From the NCBI GenBank assembly GCA_964438975.1, contig CAYTMU010000005.1, positions 1-64,000 of the forward strand: a stretch of DNA of 64,000 nucleotides, written 5' to 3'. The notes under the pieces are model-generated. The model had not been told where the DNA came from. It saw nothing but the letters and a program-made list of their open reading frames with translations, and did no database searches. Position numbers and translations under genes: made by a program. Shown piece by piece: positions 1 to 7,928 of this stretch; position 1 is the first letter of the stretch, and each line of letters starts with the position of its first letter. This DNA comes from Chryseosolibacter sp964438975 (GTDB taxonomy: Bacteria; Bacteroidota; Bacteroidia; Cytophagales; Cyclobacteriaceae).

Positions 1-52
1 TCGCGACCCTCACCTTGGCAAGGTGATGCTCTACCAACTGAGCTACTCCCGC
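1..52 (-). tRNA. tRNA-Gly (GCC), 3' part cut off by window edge
   Basis: Read on the minus strand, the sequence begins GCGGGAGTAGCTCAGTTGG, a typical acceptor 5' strand and D-arm. It continues into an anticodon stem-loop CACCTTGCCAAGGTG with a perfect 5-bp stem and GCC anticodon, which decodes glycine GGC/GGU. The T-arm and the acceptor 3' strand would lie before base 1, so only about 52 of about 75 bases are present. The 5' end at base 52 is set by the acceptor and D-arm spacing. Confidence 0.9.
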
Positions 53-159
53 TTGACCCAGCATTTCTGCCAGGGGACTGCAAATTTAACGACCAACTCT
101 TAATATCCAACAACAGTCCAAAAAATTGCTGGACCGCGCAAGATCGCCCCTTTTTCTAT

Positions 160-1092
160 TCACCCGACCTTCTCCAACTGCGCTTCCTGCCTCAGTTGCC
201 GGGCGTGTTCCTTGTTCTTCGAATATTTGATGTGATTGGGTACTCCTTTCAGGTCCCAGATCAGTCCCACCGCGGACATAGCCTTGAGGATGTACCAGGT
301 GATATCGATCTCCCACCAAAAGAAGCCCTGCCGGCTGGCGGTCTCGTAGTAATGATGGTTGTTATGCCAACCCTCTCCTAGCGTTATAAGTGCCAACCAC
401 AGGCTGTTTTTCGACTCTTCTCCGGTCTCATACCGCTGCTTCCCGAACTTGTGCATGATGGAGTTGATCGAGAAGGTACCGTGATACAAGATCACTGTAC
501 TCAGGAAGAACCCGACAAAAAGCGTTGACAAACCGTGATGTGTGAACATCAGTGATACGCTTCCGCCGTTTACATAAGCCCCCAGCGCGGTCACCGCAAT
601 AGCCAGCAGCACGGGTGGGACGAGGTGGTTCTTGTTGAGCCACACCAGTTCGGGATACTTTGCAAAATCGCCGATAGTCTTGTAATCGGTCTTCTTGAAA
701 TCAGGACCGACAATCCACCCTACATGCGAATACCAGAATCCATAGATCTTCATTGAGTGCGGATCCGCGGGTGTATCGCTGTGGCGGTGGTGGTGGCGGT
801 GATGCGCAGCCCACCACAATGCGCCCTTCTGCGCGGATGTCTGCGCCATAAATGCGATGATGAACTGGAAGAAACGCGACGTCTTGTACGACTTATGGGC
901 AAAGTAGCGATGGTAGCCCCCGGTAACCCAAAACATTCGCGAGACATACAGAACCGCACAGACAATCCAGTCGAACATCGTAGCGCCGGTCCACAGTGCA
1001 GCGAGCGGCACCAGATGCACAGCAGCAAAAGCGATTTCCTGCTTGAGGATCGGCTTACTGCGCACCTCGGGTGTTATTGTACCTTGATTCAT
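160..1092 (-). CDS. Acyl-CoA / fatty acid desaturase (membrane di-iron)
   Basis: This 310-residue integral membrane desaturase would introduce a double bond (probably delta-9) into acyl chains to adjust membrane fluidity. The three histidine boxes that hold the di-iron centre are visible: HRYFAH at 61-66, HHRHHH at about 97-102 and HNNHH at 243-247. Hydrophobic segments lie between them (about 22-50, 75-88, 158-210). The length and the box spacing fit the stearoyl-CoA desaturase family of bacteria. The ATG at 1092 gives a sensible cytosolic N-terminus. The gene stands alone, with a tRNA downstream and a secreted protein gene upstream. A 23-bp inverted repeat 38-60 bases before the start may be an operator. 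The regiospecificity and the acyl carrier cannot be told from sequence. Confidence 0.93.
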   Translation of the reverse strand: MNQGTITPEVRSKPILKQEIAFAAVHLVPLAALWTGATMFDWIVCAVLYVSRMFWVTGGYHRYFAHKSYKTSRFFQFIIAFMAQTSAQKGALWWAAHHRHHHRHSDTPADPHSMKIYGFWYSHVGWIVGPDFKKTDYKTIGDFAKYPELVWLNKNHLVPPVLLAIAVTALGAYVNGGSVSLMFTHHGLSTLFVGFFLSTVILYHGTFSINSIMHKFGKQRYETGEESKNSLWLALITLGEGWHNNHHYYETASRQGFFWWEIDITWYILKAMSAVGLIWDLKGVPNHIKYSKNKEHARQLRQEAQLEKVG

Positions 1093-1129
1093 CCCTCAAA
1101 AACCATTAATGTCCAAACCAGGTTCAGCG

Positions 1130-1152
1130 ATTACCGTAAAGTTCGCGGTAAT
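1130..1152. promoter_or_regulatory. Inverted repeat ATTACCG-N9-CGGTAAT upstream of the desaturase
   Basis: There are two perfect 7-bp arms (1130-1136 and 1146-1152) with a 9-base spacer. They sit 38-60 bases upstream of the desaturase ATG and behind the start-distal end of the next gene. The size and symmetry suit a dimeric repressor such as a TetR- or FadR-type regulator of lipid genes. It could equally be a small hairpin. No regulator gene is adjacent. Confidence 0.35.
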
Positions 1153-1207
1153 TTTGACAAATCCACCTCCAAAAAAGTCTTTTTTCCGAACGGAAATCCA
1201 GAGGATA

Positions 1208-4200
1208 TCAGTCGCCACTCACGAGCACCCGGATAGTTAGCGGTTCCCCGAGTTGGGATGAAAAGACGCTGATCAGATAAACGCCTGACCCTTGCCCGGC
1301 AAAACTGAGTGTGATCGATTGTTCCTCGGGCGTCATCGGCAGCATGACTTCGCGGCCGACGACATCCAGGACACGCACGTACACTGACCGCATATCTACC
1401 ATCTCGCGATGGCGGATGCGCAGCATCATCGCGCCGGCTCCAGTCACGGGGTTCGGTGTCGCGATCAACTGGGTTCCCCCGACCGTATTATCCACCCGGA
1501 TCACATCGGAGTAGCTATACGCGCCGTCGTAGTCGACTTGCCGGAGTCGGTAATAAAGAATACCGATGGGCGGAAGTTGGTCGATAAACTCATACGACAC
1601 GGGCATCGATGTTGTGCCCGAACCTTCCACGTCACCGACGACGCGGAAGTTCTTTCCATCGGTCGACCGTTCAACCGAAAAGAAATGGTTGTTGGTCTCT
1701 GTTTGTGTCGTCCACGACACACGCGCATTGCCATCTTCCATCTGACCCGTCAGTGAGGTCAACTCGATTGGCAGAGGTGTCTGGATGATGTTGGCTGTGC
1801 CGATGGTAAAGCGCCTGTTATTTGCCAGGTCTCCACCAGGAACCCGAAACATATACAATCCGCACCCGATACTCGAAGACGTAACTGGGAGCTGGATTGT
1901 GCCGGGTTCACCAAAGATTCCGTCATTGTCATGATCAATTAACAGGCGAAGGTCAGCCGGTGTTATGGGCCCCTGACCGCTCAAGTCGAACTCGAGGTCG
2001 ATATCACCTACGTTTACCGCACTCCCGCTCACGTTCACTTCGCTCACCCTCCATATGCGCGAGAGTTTTCCCTCGATCCCCGGTGGCAGGTCGGTCGTGC
2101 TGGTGACGCCAAGCGAGCCGTTGTTATGCCCCCAGATCAGAAATTCATTGTCGCCTAGATTAGACGGGTTTGAAACCGTTACAATTCCGCCTCGCGCAGC
2201 GGCATGAATGTTCGTACTGTTCACTCTGCCGATGCCCGCGACATCAAAATCGAAATTACCGTTCCCCGGATTGTCCATCTGATAGATATCATCCGCCGCA
2301 AGGGACAGTCCGTATTTCGCCGCCAGGTAATTCTGGATAATGACACGCTGTGCAGAATTCACGCGACTATTGAAGATGATCACCTCCGCAACGTCCCCGA
2401 CAAAACCGCCGGAACCATCTGTGTTTCCACCGATATTGAATCGATGCGTCGCGTGACTTGAGTAGGTAGAAGTAGACGCGACGTTGGCGATCTGGTTCCC
2501 GTTGCGATAGAGTTGTTTCCCCGACGACGGATTAGCGTCGTATGACCATACGGAATAGTTTGTAAGCCCGGTAAGACCACCGACTTCCAGGCGCGTATCA
2601 GACCCGCAGCAGTTGCCAATGTCGAAGTAAACACTTCCCGCCCAAGGGATATGATTGGAAAACCGGTTCGTCTCAAGGGGGTCAGTAAGATAGACACACG
2701 ATTGCTGCGTCGTGTTGTCCGCACGCACTACAAGAAATGAAGATGCTTCGTTAGTTATGAAGTTAGACGTTGTAAGGGTTAGCCCGGTTCGTAGGCGATT
2801 GCTTCCATTGAAGCTAACCTCGCTGAATCCGTTCACTGCATTCGTCACCAGTTGAGGACGCTGTGTGCCTGTTTCAGAGATATTCAGTACCGCAAGACCT
2901 GCCGAATTGGCCCAGCTGTCGACGCTGCTACCCGTCGTATTGACGCCGTGGTCAGGTCTGAACCACAGTTTCAGCGAAGAGCTCCCTTCAGTATTACCTA
3001 CGCCTCCAGGCCCATCGACTGGATCCACAGTCGCCACGCCGAGCGTAAACCGGTGAGTATCGCCAATCGCTGTCACACCCGTGAAGCGGTAAACATTGTT
3101 GCCGAGCGATACTGCGCCTGATATCGGCGTTTCGTCGGCGTAGCCGTCATTGTCGGTATCGACCAACAGTCGCAACGATTGGGCTATACTACACTCATCT
3201 CCCGAGCTGAAGTCGGCAAGACCGTCGAGGTAGAAATCCATGTCAATAGCCCCGACGTCCGCGGTCTCGCTTACTCTCCACTGCCGCGCAAACCGCGCCG
3301 TAACCCCGGCGGGAAGTCCCGTGGTCACGGTAGTTTGAAGCGCTCCATTGTCATGACCCCACATGAAATACTCGTTGTTACCGAGGCCGCTTGGATTCGA
3401 CACCCGCACAATTCCCGATCCTTTCGCATCATTGTGGATATTGGTAGCATTCGCACGCCCGATGCCGGCAACCTCGTGGTCATAATGACCATTGCCCGCA
3501 TTGTCCATAGTATAAACATCGTTGGATAACAGCGTGAAGCCATATTTCGCGGCGAGGTAGTTGTTGACGATGATCCGCTGCGCGGTATTGACAGCAAAAT
3601 TGAATGCGATGACCTCGGCGATATCGCCATTCCAGCCTTCGTTGGCCTGGCGCCCGATCCCGAAGTCCGACCAGGATCGCAGTGTTCCGTCATAGTTGAC
3701 AGACCCGACACTGTTGTTATTCACATACTGCTCGATAGTAGCCGATCCGTCATAACGGTTGAGGAATGCGTAGAAGGTATTGACTGACGTCGTAAAGTTC
3801 TCAGGCAGGTTCGCCTGTGTGCCGTTGGACTGGACACCGCGGCCCCAAACTCCGCTGGCATTGCTCACCCACATTCCGATCACCTTGTCACTCGCACCAC
3901 CAGAAAAAGACAACCCTGCCGGGGATGCCTGAATGATCCCGGGATTAGACGATGGAAGAGTCGACCATCGCGCTACCGCCCATACGGAAGCAGCGTTTCC
4001 GCCAGCCACACCAGTCGACAACAGACGGTCACCGTCCGCGGCCACGAACCGGAGAACTGGCAAACCATTTACAACGTTGGTAATCAAATTTGGTCGCTCA
4101 GTCACAGTGCCGTGGCTGGCGTGTCTGTTATTTCCGGACTGGTCATCCCAACGCCCAACCGGATCGCCGTTGACGGCGGGGATGGTGCCGCCAGTGTTCG

Positions 4201-4330
4201 TGTAAACACCATTGTCGGCACGGAGCCAAAGAACATTGCCCGTCGACGTCCCCACACCTCCGGGACCTTGCTGCGCCGCTGAGGCAACCGAAAGACAGAG
4301 CAACACGGCTACCGTCAGAATCCGGATCAT
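1208..4330 (-). CDS. Secreted T9SS cargo protein with two jelly-roll (LamG-like/DUF8202) modules
   Basis: This is a 1040-residue secreted protein. It has an N-terminal signal peptide (about 1-19, ending ASAAQQ) and two homologous modules at about 20-430 and 440-840. Each module has a LamG-like jelly roll (LWLRADNG / LWFRPDHG start) followed by a block with NYLAAKYG, a DNxGNG-type motif, VAGIGR and RxWRVSE, as in proteins annotated LamG/DUF8202. A fibronectin-type region (about 855-955, beginning PLPIELTSLTG) precedes a C-terminal beta domain of about 75 residues of the type A sorting signal class, which T9SS uses for export and surface attachment. Function is probably glycan or surface binding; no catalytic motif was recognised. 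The start at 4330 is the only ATG that gives a signal peptide. It is a single-gene unit between mutS and the desaturase. Confidence 0.85.
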   Translation of the reverse strand: MIRILTVAVLLCLSVASAAQQGPGGVGTSTGNVLWLRADNGVYTNTGGTIPAVNGDPVGRWDDQSGNNRHASHGTVTERPNLITNVVNGLPVLRFVAADGDRLLSTGVAGGNAASVWAVARWSTLPSSNPGIIQASPAGLSFSGGASDKVIGMWVSNASGVWGRGVQSNGTQANLPENFTTSVNTFYAFLNRYDGSATIEQYVNNNSVGSVNYDGTLRSWSDFGIGRQANEGWNGDIAEVIAFNFAVNTAQRIIVNNYLAAKYGFTLLSNDVYTMDNAGNGHYDHEVAGIGRANATNIHNDAKGSGIVRVSNPSGLGNNEYFMWGHDNGALQTTVTTGLPAGVTARFARQWRVSETADVGAIDMDFYLDGLADFSSGDECSIAQSLRLLVDTDNDGYADETPISGAVSLGNNVYRFTGVTAIGDTHRFTLGVATVDPVDGPGGVGNTEGSSSLKLWFRPDHGVNTTGSSVDSWANSAGLAVLNISETGTQRPQLVTNAVNGFSEVSFNGSNRLRTGLTLTTSNFITNEASSFLVVRADNTTQQSCVYLTDPLETNRFSNHIPWAGSVYFDIGNCCGSDTRLEVGGLTGLTNYSVWSYDANPSSGKQLYRNGNQIANVASTSTYSSHATHRFNIGGNTDGSGGFVGDVAEVIIFNSRVNSAQRVIIQNYLAAKYGLSLAADDIYQMDNPGNGNFDFDVAGIGRVNSTNIHAAARGGIVTVSNPSNLGDNEFLIWGHNNGSLGVTSTTDLPPGIEGKLSRIWRVSEVNVSGSAVNVGDIDLEFDLSGQGPITPADLRLLIDHDNDGIFGEPGTIQLPVTSSSIGCGLYMFRVPGGDLANNRRFTIGTANIIQTPLPIELTSLTGQMEDGNARVSWTTQTETNNHFFSVERSTDGKNFRVVGDVEGSGTTSMPVSYEFIDQLPPIGILYYRLRQVDYDGAYSYSDVIRVDNTVGGTQLIATPNPVTGAGAMMLRIRHREMVDMRSVYVRVLDVVGREVMLPMTPEEQSITLSFAGQGSGVYLISVFSSQLGEPLTIRVLVSGD

Positions 4331-4422
4331 ATCGGATGATTATCCAATAAAGGTACAAACAAATACTCATCCATGGACTGGTCGGAAAAGATTTTTCCTG
4401 GGCAGCTTTGAAAGAAAACTGA

Positions 4423-7038
4423 TCACGATTTCTTGAGAACGGAGATAACCTCGTTAAGTTTCAGCAGTGCCTCCACCGGGCTCATCGTGTTGATGTCAAC
4501 CTTGTCAAGTAAGTCCTGGATGTCTTTCATCCTTGGATCGCTCTCGAACAGACTCATCTGCGGCGATGGTTTGGGAACCTCCTGGAATTTCCGGTGCTCT
4601 TCATTCTTATGCTTGTCGCGCTCCAGGAAGCGCAAGATCTCGTTTGAGCGAAACACGACCTTGTTAGGCATGCCTGCCAGTTGAGCTACGTGGATGCCAA
4701 AACTGTGATTCGTACCCCCTTCCCGGAGCTTGCGCATAAAGATGATCTTATCGCCGACCTCCTTCACTGACACATTGAAATTTTTCACACGAGGTAGATC
4801 CTCTTCCAATTGGTTTAACTCGTGATAGTGAGTCGCGAAGAGCGTCTTCGGCTTACAATCTTTCTGTCCATGGTTGTGAAGGTATTCAACGATGGCCCAC
4901 GCGATCGATACGCCGTCGTAGGTACTGGTTCCCCGGCCGATCTCATCCATGAGGATCAGGCTTCGGTGACTCAGGTTGTTGAGAATACTCGCTGTCTCCG
5001 TCATCTCGACCATGAACGTTGATTCACCACGAGACAAGTTGTCGCTCGCGCCCACGCGGGTAAAAATCTTGTCGACAATACCGATACCCGCCTCATCGGC
5101 GGGGACAAAACTTCCCATCTGTGCCAGCAGTACAATCAAGGCAGTCTGCCGCAGCAATGCCGATTTCCCCGCCATGTTCGGGCCGGTAATGATTAGTATC
5201 TGCTGTTTATCACTGTCGAGATAAATATCATTCGGAACATAACTCTCCCCTACCGGAAGCTGTTGCTCGATGACAGGATGCCTGCCATTCCGGATATCGA
5301 CGATCAAAGAATCATTCACCCCGGGTTTCGCGTAGCGGTTTGTCCGCGCGACACACGCAAACGACAAAAGGCAATCGAGGCGTGCTACCACCCGTGCGTT
5401 CTGTTGTATCTGGGGTATAAACCCTGCTGCATGATGGACCAACTCCCCGAATATGCGTTGTTCAATTGCCACCAGCTTCTCTTCTGCATGAAGGATCTTC
5501 TCTTCATAGATCTTCAATTCCTCGGTGACATATCGCTCCGCATTGACGAGTGTCTGCTTGCGTATCCAGTCATTCGGGACCTTGTCCTTGTGGGCATTGC
5601 TGACTTCGAGATAGTACCCAAACACTTTGTTAAAGGAGATCTTGAGCGACCCGATGCCCGTGCGCCCGACTTCGCGCTTCTGGATCTGAAGGAGAAAATC
5701 CTTTCCTGAAAAAGCGATTCCCGCCAGTTCATCAAGTTCCGTATCCACGCCTTCGCGGATCAGCCCTCCCTGGTTGCTTGCGATCGAAACGTCGTCGCGC
5801 AACTCTCGCTCGATCTTCTCCAGCAGGAATTCACAAGGATGAAGTTGATCTGCCATCTTCTTCAACTCCGGACAGCCATCTGCCTTCAGCGCTTCACGGA
5901 CCGGTGCAATGCTTTTGAGCGACCTTTTGAGTTGCACCATTTCGCGGGGATTGATCCGATTGACTGCGACCTTTGAGATAAGGCGCTCAAGGTCTGCTAC
6001 GTGCTTGAGGTGCTCGCGAATATCATCAGAAAATGCTACATCGCCGAAGAAGCGCTCGACGATATGGAGGCGTTCATCAATTGCCACTTTGTCTTTCAGC
6101 GGCAGTATAATCCATTTCTTTAACTGCCTCGAGCCCATCGGTGTGACCGTCTGATCCAGGATATCGATCAGCGGCACTCCCCCATCCTGCTGAGCGTGAA
6201 CGAGCTCCAGGTTGCGGATTGTGAATTTGTCAAGCCAGACATACTTGTCTTCATCAAGCCGCGAGATCGACGAAATGTGCGACGTGTCTCTGTGTTCCGT
6301 ATCTTCCAGATAGTGCAGGATCGCACCTGCAGCAATGATCGCTTCTCCGAATCCTTCGATCCCAAACCCCTTCAACGATGCCGTCTTGAACTGATTGATC
6401 AGGCGTTCATAACCGTAGTCAAACGCGTACACCCATTCGTCGAGCGCGAACGTATTGTATTCTTCCCCGAATATGTTCGCAAACTTCTCTCGTGAGGCCT
6501 TGCTGAAGATGATCTCCGAAGGCGAAAACCCCTGAATGAGTTTCAGCACATAGCTCTCATTCCCCTGTGCGGCGTAAAACTCACCCGTTGAAACATCCAG
6601 AAAAGAGATGCCGTATTCATCTCGCGACGCGAAGACCGACGCTAGAAAATTATTCTGCCTTCGATCCAGGACGTTATCATTAAACGAAAGCCCAGGTGTT
6701 ACGAGCTCCGTCACTCCCCGTTTCACAATTCCCTTCACAAAGCGCGGATCCTCAAGCTGATCGCAGATCGCCACCCGGTGCCCTGCTCTGACGAGTTTCG
6801 GAAGATACGTATCCAACGCATGATGCGGGAAACCTGCCAGTTCGATCTCCGACGCAGATCCGTTTCCGCGTTTTGTCAGTACAATGTCCAGCACCTTGCT
6901 CGCGGCGATCGCATCCTGGCCAAAAGTCTCGTAGAAATCCCCGACGCGAAACAAAAGCAACGCCCCCGGGTACTTTGCTTTGATCGCATTGTACTGCTTC
7001 ATCAATGGGGTTTCCGTCAGCGTTTTTGTCTCGGCCAT
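4423..7038 (-). CDS. mutS: DNA mismatch repair protein MutS
   Basis: MutS recognises base mismatches and small loops and recruits MutL. The 871-residue product has the mismatch-reading motif DFYETFG at 34-40 in domain I, the connector and lever domains, and the C-terminal ATPase with Walker A GPNMAGKS at about 619-626, then LSRGESTFMVEM, LMDEIGRGTS and FATHYHE. Length matches the family (about 850-870). The open frame continues upstream to 7185, but that extension has no MutS similarity and covers a degenerate repeat. The ATG at 7038 (MAETKTLTETPLMKQY) is the natural start. A Bacteroidota -7 element TATCTTTG lies 3 bases upstream of it, also excluding the longer form. The gene is transcribed divergently from an RNA methyltransferase. 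Confidence 0.97.
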   Translation of the reverse strand: MAETKTLTETPLMKQYNAIKAKYPGALLLFRVGDFYETFGQDAIAASKVLDIVLTKRGNGSASEIELAGFPHHALDTYLPKLVRAGHRVAICDQLEDPRFVKGIVKRGVTELVTPGLSFNDNVLDRRQNNFLASVFASRDEYGISFLDVSTGEFYAAQGNESYVLKLIQGFSPSEIIFSKASREKFANIFGEEYNTFALDEWVYAFDYGYERLINQFKTASLKGFGIEGFGEAIIAAGAILHYLEDTEHRDTSHISSISRLDEDKYVWLDKFTIRNLELVHAQQDGGVPLIDILDQTVTPMGSRQLKKWIILPLKDKVAIDERLHIVERFFGDVAFSDDIREHLKHVADLERLISKVAVNRINPREMVQLKRSLKSIAPVREALKADGCPELKKMADQLHPCEFLLEKIERELRDDVSIASNQGGLIREGVDTELDELAGIAFSGKDFLLQIQKREVGRTGIGSLKISFNKVFGYYLEVSNAHKDKVPNDWIRKQTLVNAERYVTEELKIYEEKILHAEEKLVAIEQRIFGELVHHAAGFIPQIQQNARVVARLDCLLSFACVARTNRYAKPGVNDSLIVDIRNGRHPVIEQQLPVGESYVPNDIYLDSDKQQILIITGPNMAGKSALLRQTALIVLLAQMGSFVPADEAGIGIVDKIFTRVGASDNLSRGESTFMVEMTETASILNNLSHRSLILMDEIGRGTSTYDGVSIAWAIVEYLHNHGQKDCKPKTLFATHYHELNQLEEDLPRVKNFNVSVKEVGDKIIFMRKLREGGTNHSFGIHVAQLAGMPNKVVFRSNEILRFLERDKHKNEEHRKFQEVPKPSPQMSLFESDPRMKDIQDLLDKVDINTMSPVEALLKLNEVISVLKKS

Positions 7039-7041
7039 AGG

Positions 7042-7049
7042 CAAAGATA
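7042..7049 (-). promoter_or_regulatory. Putative -7 promoter element of mutS (TATCTTTG)
   Basis: On the minus strand the consensus TAnnTTTG is matched exactly, and the element ends only 3 bases before the mutS ATG. Transcription would start at or inside the start codon, implying a leaderless or nearly leaderless mRNA. No clear -33 TTG was found at the usual distance, so this rests on the -7 element alone. Confidence 0.4.
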
Positions 7050-7058
7050 TTGAAAATA

Positions 7059-7100
7059 GTCCACGGTCGGCGGACCACGGACCACCGTCGACTGTAGACC
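7059..7100. repeat. Degenerate GTCCACGG/GGACCACGG word repeat in the mutS divergent spacer
   Basis: The spacer is built from imperfect copies of a short word (GTCCACGG, GGACCACGG, ACCACCGTCGAC) in direct and inverted order. This is not coding, and the words do not occur in the flanking genes. Similar word repeats occur at 7634-7690, 7869-7928 and 20893-20922 with different words. Confidence 0.5.
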
Positions 7101-7108
7101 AAAAAATA

Positions 7109-7116
7109 TATCTTTG
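7109..7116 (+). promoter_or_regulatory. Putative -7 promoter element of the RNA methyltransferase gene (TATCTTTG)
   Basis: TATCTTTG is an exact TAnnTTTG match, ending 4 bases before the ATG at 7121. It mirrors the element before mutS on the other strand, and the predicted start of transcription falls at about the start codon. No good -33 element is visible. Confidence 0.4.
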
Positions 7117-7120
7117 AGTT

Positions 7121-7645
7121 ATGAAAAAGCTCACCCTGGAGGAGCTCGGCCGGGTCTCTGTCGAAGAATTCAAGCGAGTACCCAAGCTTCCGGTCTGCCT
7201 TGTACTTGATAACGTGCGAAGTCTTCACAATGTCGGTTCCGTGTTTCGCACATCGGACGCATTCAGCGTGGAAAAAATTTATTTGACAGGAATTACCGGC
7301 ATCCCTCCGCATCGGGAGATCGAGAAGTCCGCGCTCGGCGCCACACAATCAGTGGAGTGGGAATACGCTGAAAGAACCGGTGAGCTCCTTGCGAAACTCA
7401 AGCAGGAAGGATATATCATCGTTGCCGTCGAGCAGACGTCGAAGAGCGAACCCTTAAACCAGTTCCGCCCCGAATCCGGGAAGAAATACTGCCTCGTATT
7501 CGGCAACGAAGTTCACGGCGTCAGTGATGAAGCACTGGAACACGCCGATCATGCGATCGAGATACCACAAGCCGGCACCAAGCATTCGTTGAATGTGTCG
7601 GTTTGTGTTGGGATTGTTGTGTGGGAGTTTTTTAGTGAATGGTGA
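7121..7645 (+). CDS. TrmH/SpoU-family RNA 2'-O-methyltransferase
   Basis: This 174-residue SPOUT-fold enzyme transfers a methyl group from S-adenosylmethionine to a ribose 2'-OH in tRNA or rRNA. The three family motifs are present: motif 1 around LDNVRSLHNVGSVFRTSDAF (residues about 29-48, with the catalytic Asn-Arg region), motif 2 FGNEVHGVS (about 125-133) and motif 3 IPQAGTKHSLNVSVCVGI (about 148-165). It lacks the N-terminal substrate-binding extension of RlmB/TrmH, so it is a minimal SpoU protein and the target nucleotide is unknown. Its last codons and stop (7643-7645) lie inside a GTGAGTGG-type repeat. It is divergent from mutS, with 82 bases between the two starts. Confidence 0.9.
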   Translation: MKKLTLEELGRVSVEEFKRVPKLPVCLVLDNVRSLHNVGSVFRTSDAFSVEKIYLTGITGIPPHREIEKSALGATQSVEWEYAERTGELLAKLKQEGYIIVAVEQTSKSEPLNQFRPESGKKYCLVFGNEVHGVSDEALEHADHAIEIPQAGTKHSLNVSVCVGIVVWEFFSEW

Positions 7646-7690
7646 ATGGTGAGTGGTGAGTAGTGAGAAGGAGAAGTGAGAAGTGAGTGG
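7634..7690 (+). repeat. Low-complexity GTGAGTGGTGAGTAGTGAG repeat at the 3' end of the methyltransferase gene
   Basis: Imperfect tandem copies of GTGAGTGG / GTGAGTA words begin within the last three codons of the upstream gene and continue about 45 bases past its stop. The reverse complement of the same pattern covers the end of the convergent gene at 7869-7928. Together the two form inverted arms around a non-coding spacer of about 180 bases in which I see no gene. Confidence 0.75.
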
Positions 7691-7868
7691 GTTCGTGCGA
7701 CCCATCGGCTGGCGTTCTCATCGGGAGGGGTCAGGAGGAGGCGTGAACTGTGTTAAGTTCATACGGTCTCTCCTTCAAGATTTTAAGAATCGTGATGTGC
7801 AAGCGGCTCTCACGTTGCTATCGTGTTCTGCAAACCTCAATCGGGCGAATCGTGCCCAAAAACGCACG

Positions 7869-7928
7869 ATCTACTCACCACTCACTACTCACTACTCACT
7901 ACTCACTACTCACCACTCACCACTCACT
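7869..7928 (-). repeat. Low-complexity ACTCACTACTCACC repeat at the 3' end of the oxidoreductase gene
   Basis: Tandem ACTCACT / ACTCACC words fill this stretch and include the stop codon (7924-7926) of the minus-strand gene. In the sense of that gene the message reads GTGAGTGGTGAGTAGTGAG, the same as the 3' end of the plus-strand gene. The units are 7-10 bases with no spacers, so this is not a CRISPR array. Confidence 0.75.

Noticed and set aside
757..1236. Open frame of 159 codons antisense to the desaturase
   Set aside because: It is a shadow of the desaturase. The opposite strand carries all three histidine boxes.
7039..7185. Longer MutS N-terminus from the ATG at 7185
   Set aside because: The extra residues do not resemble MutS, cover a degenerate repeat and a promoter element, and overlap the start of the divergent gene.
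7869..7928. Possible CRISPR array because of repeated ACTCACT units
   Set aside because: Units are only 7-10 bases and there are no unique spacers between them. No cas gene is in the window. It is a low-complexity repeat.
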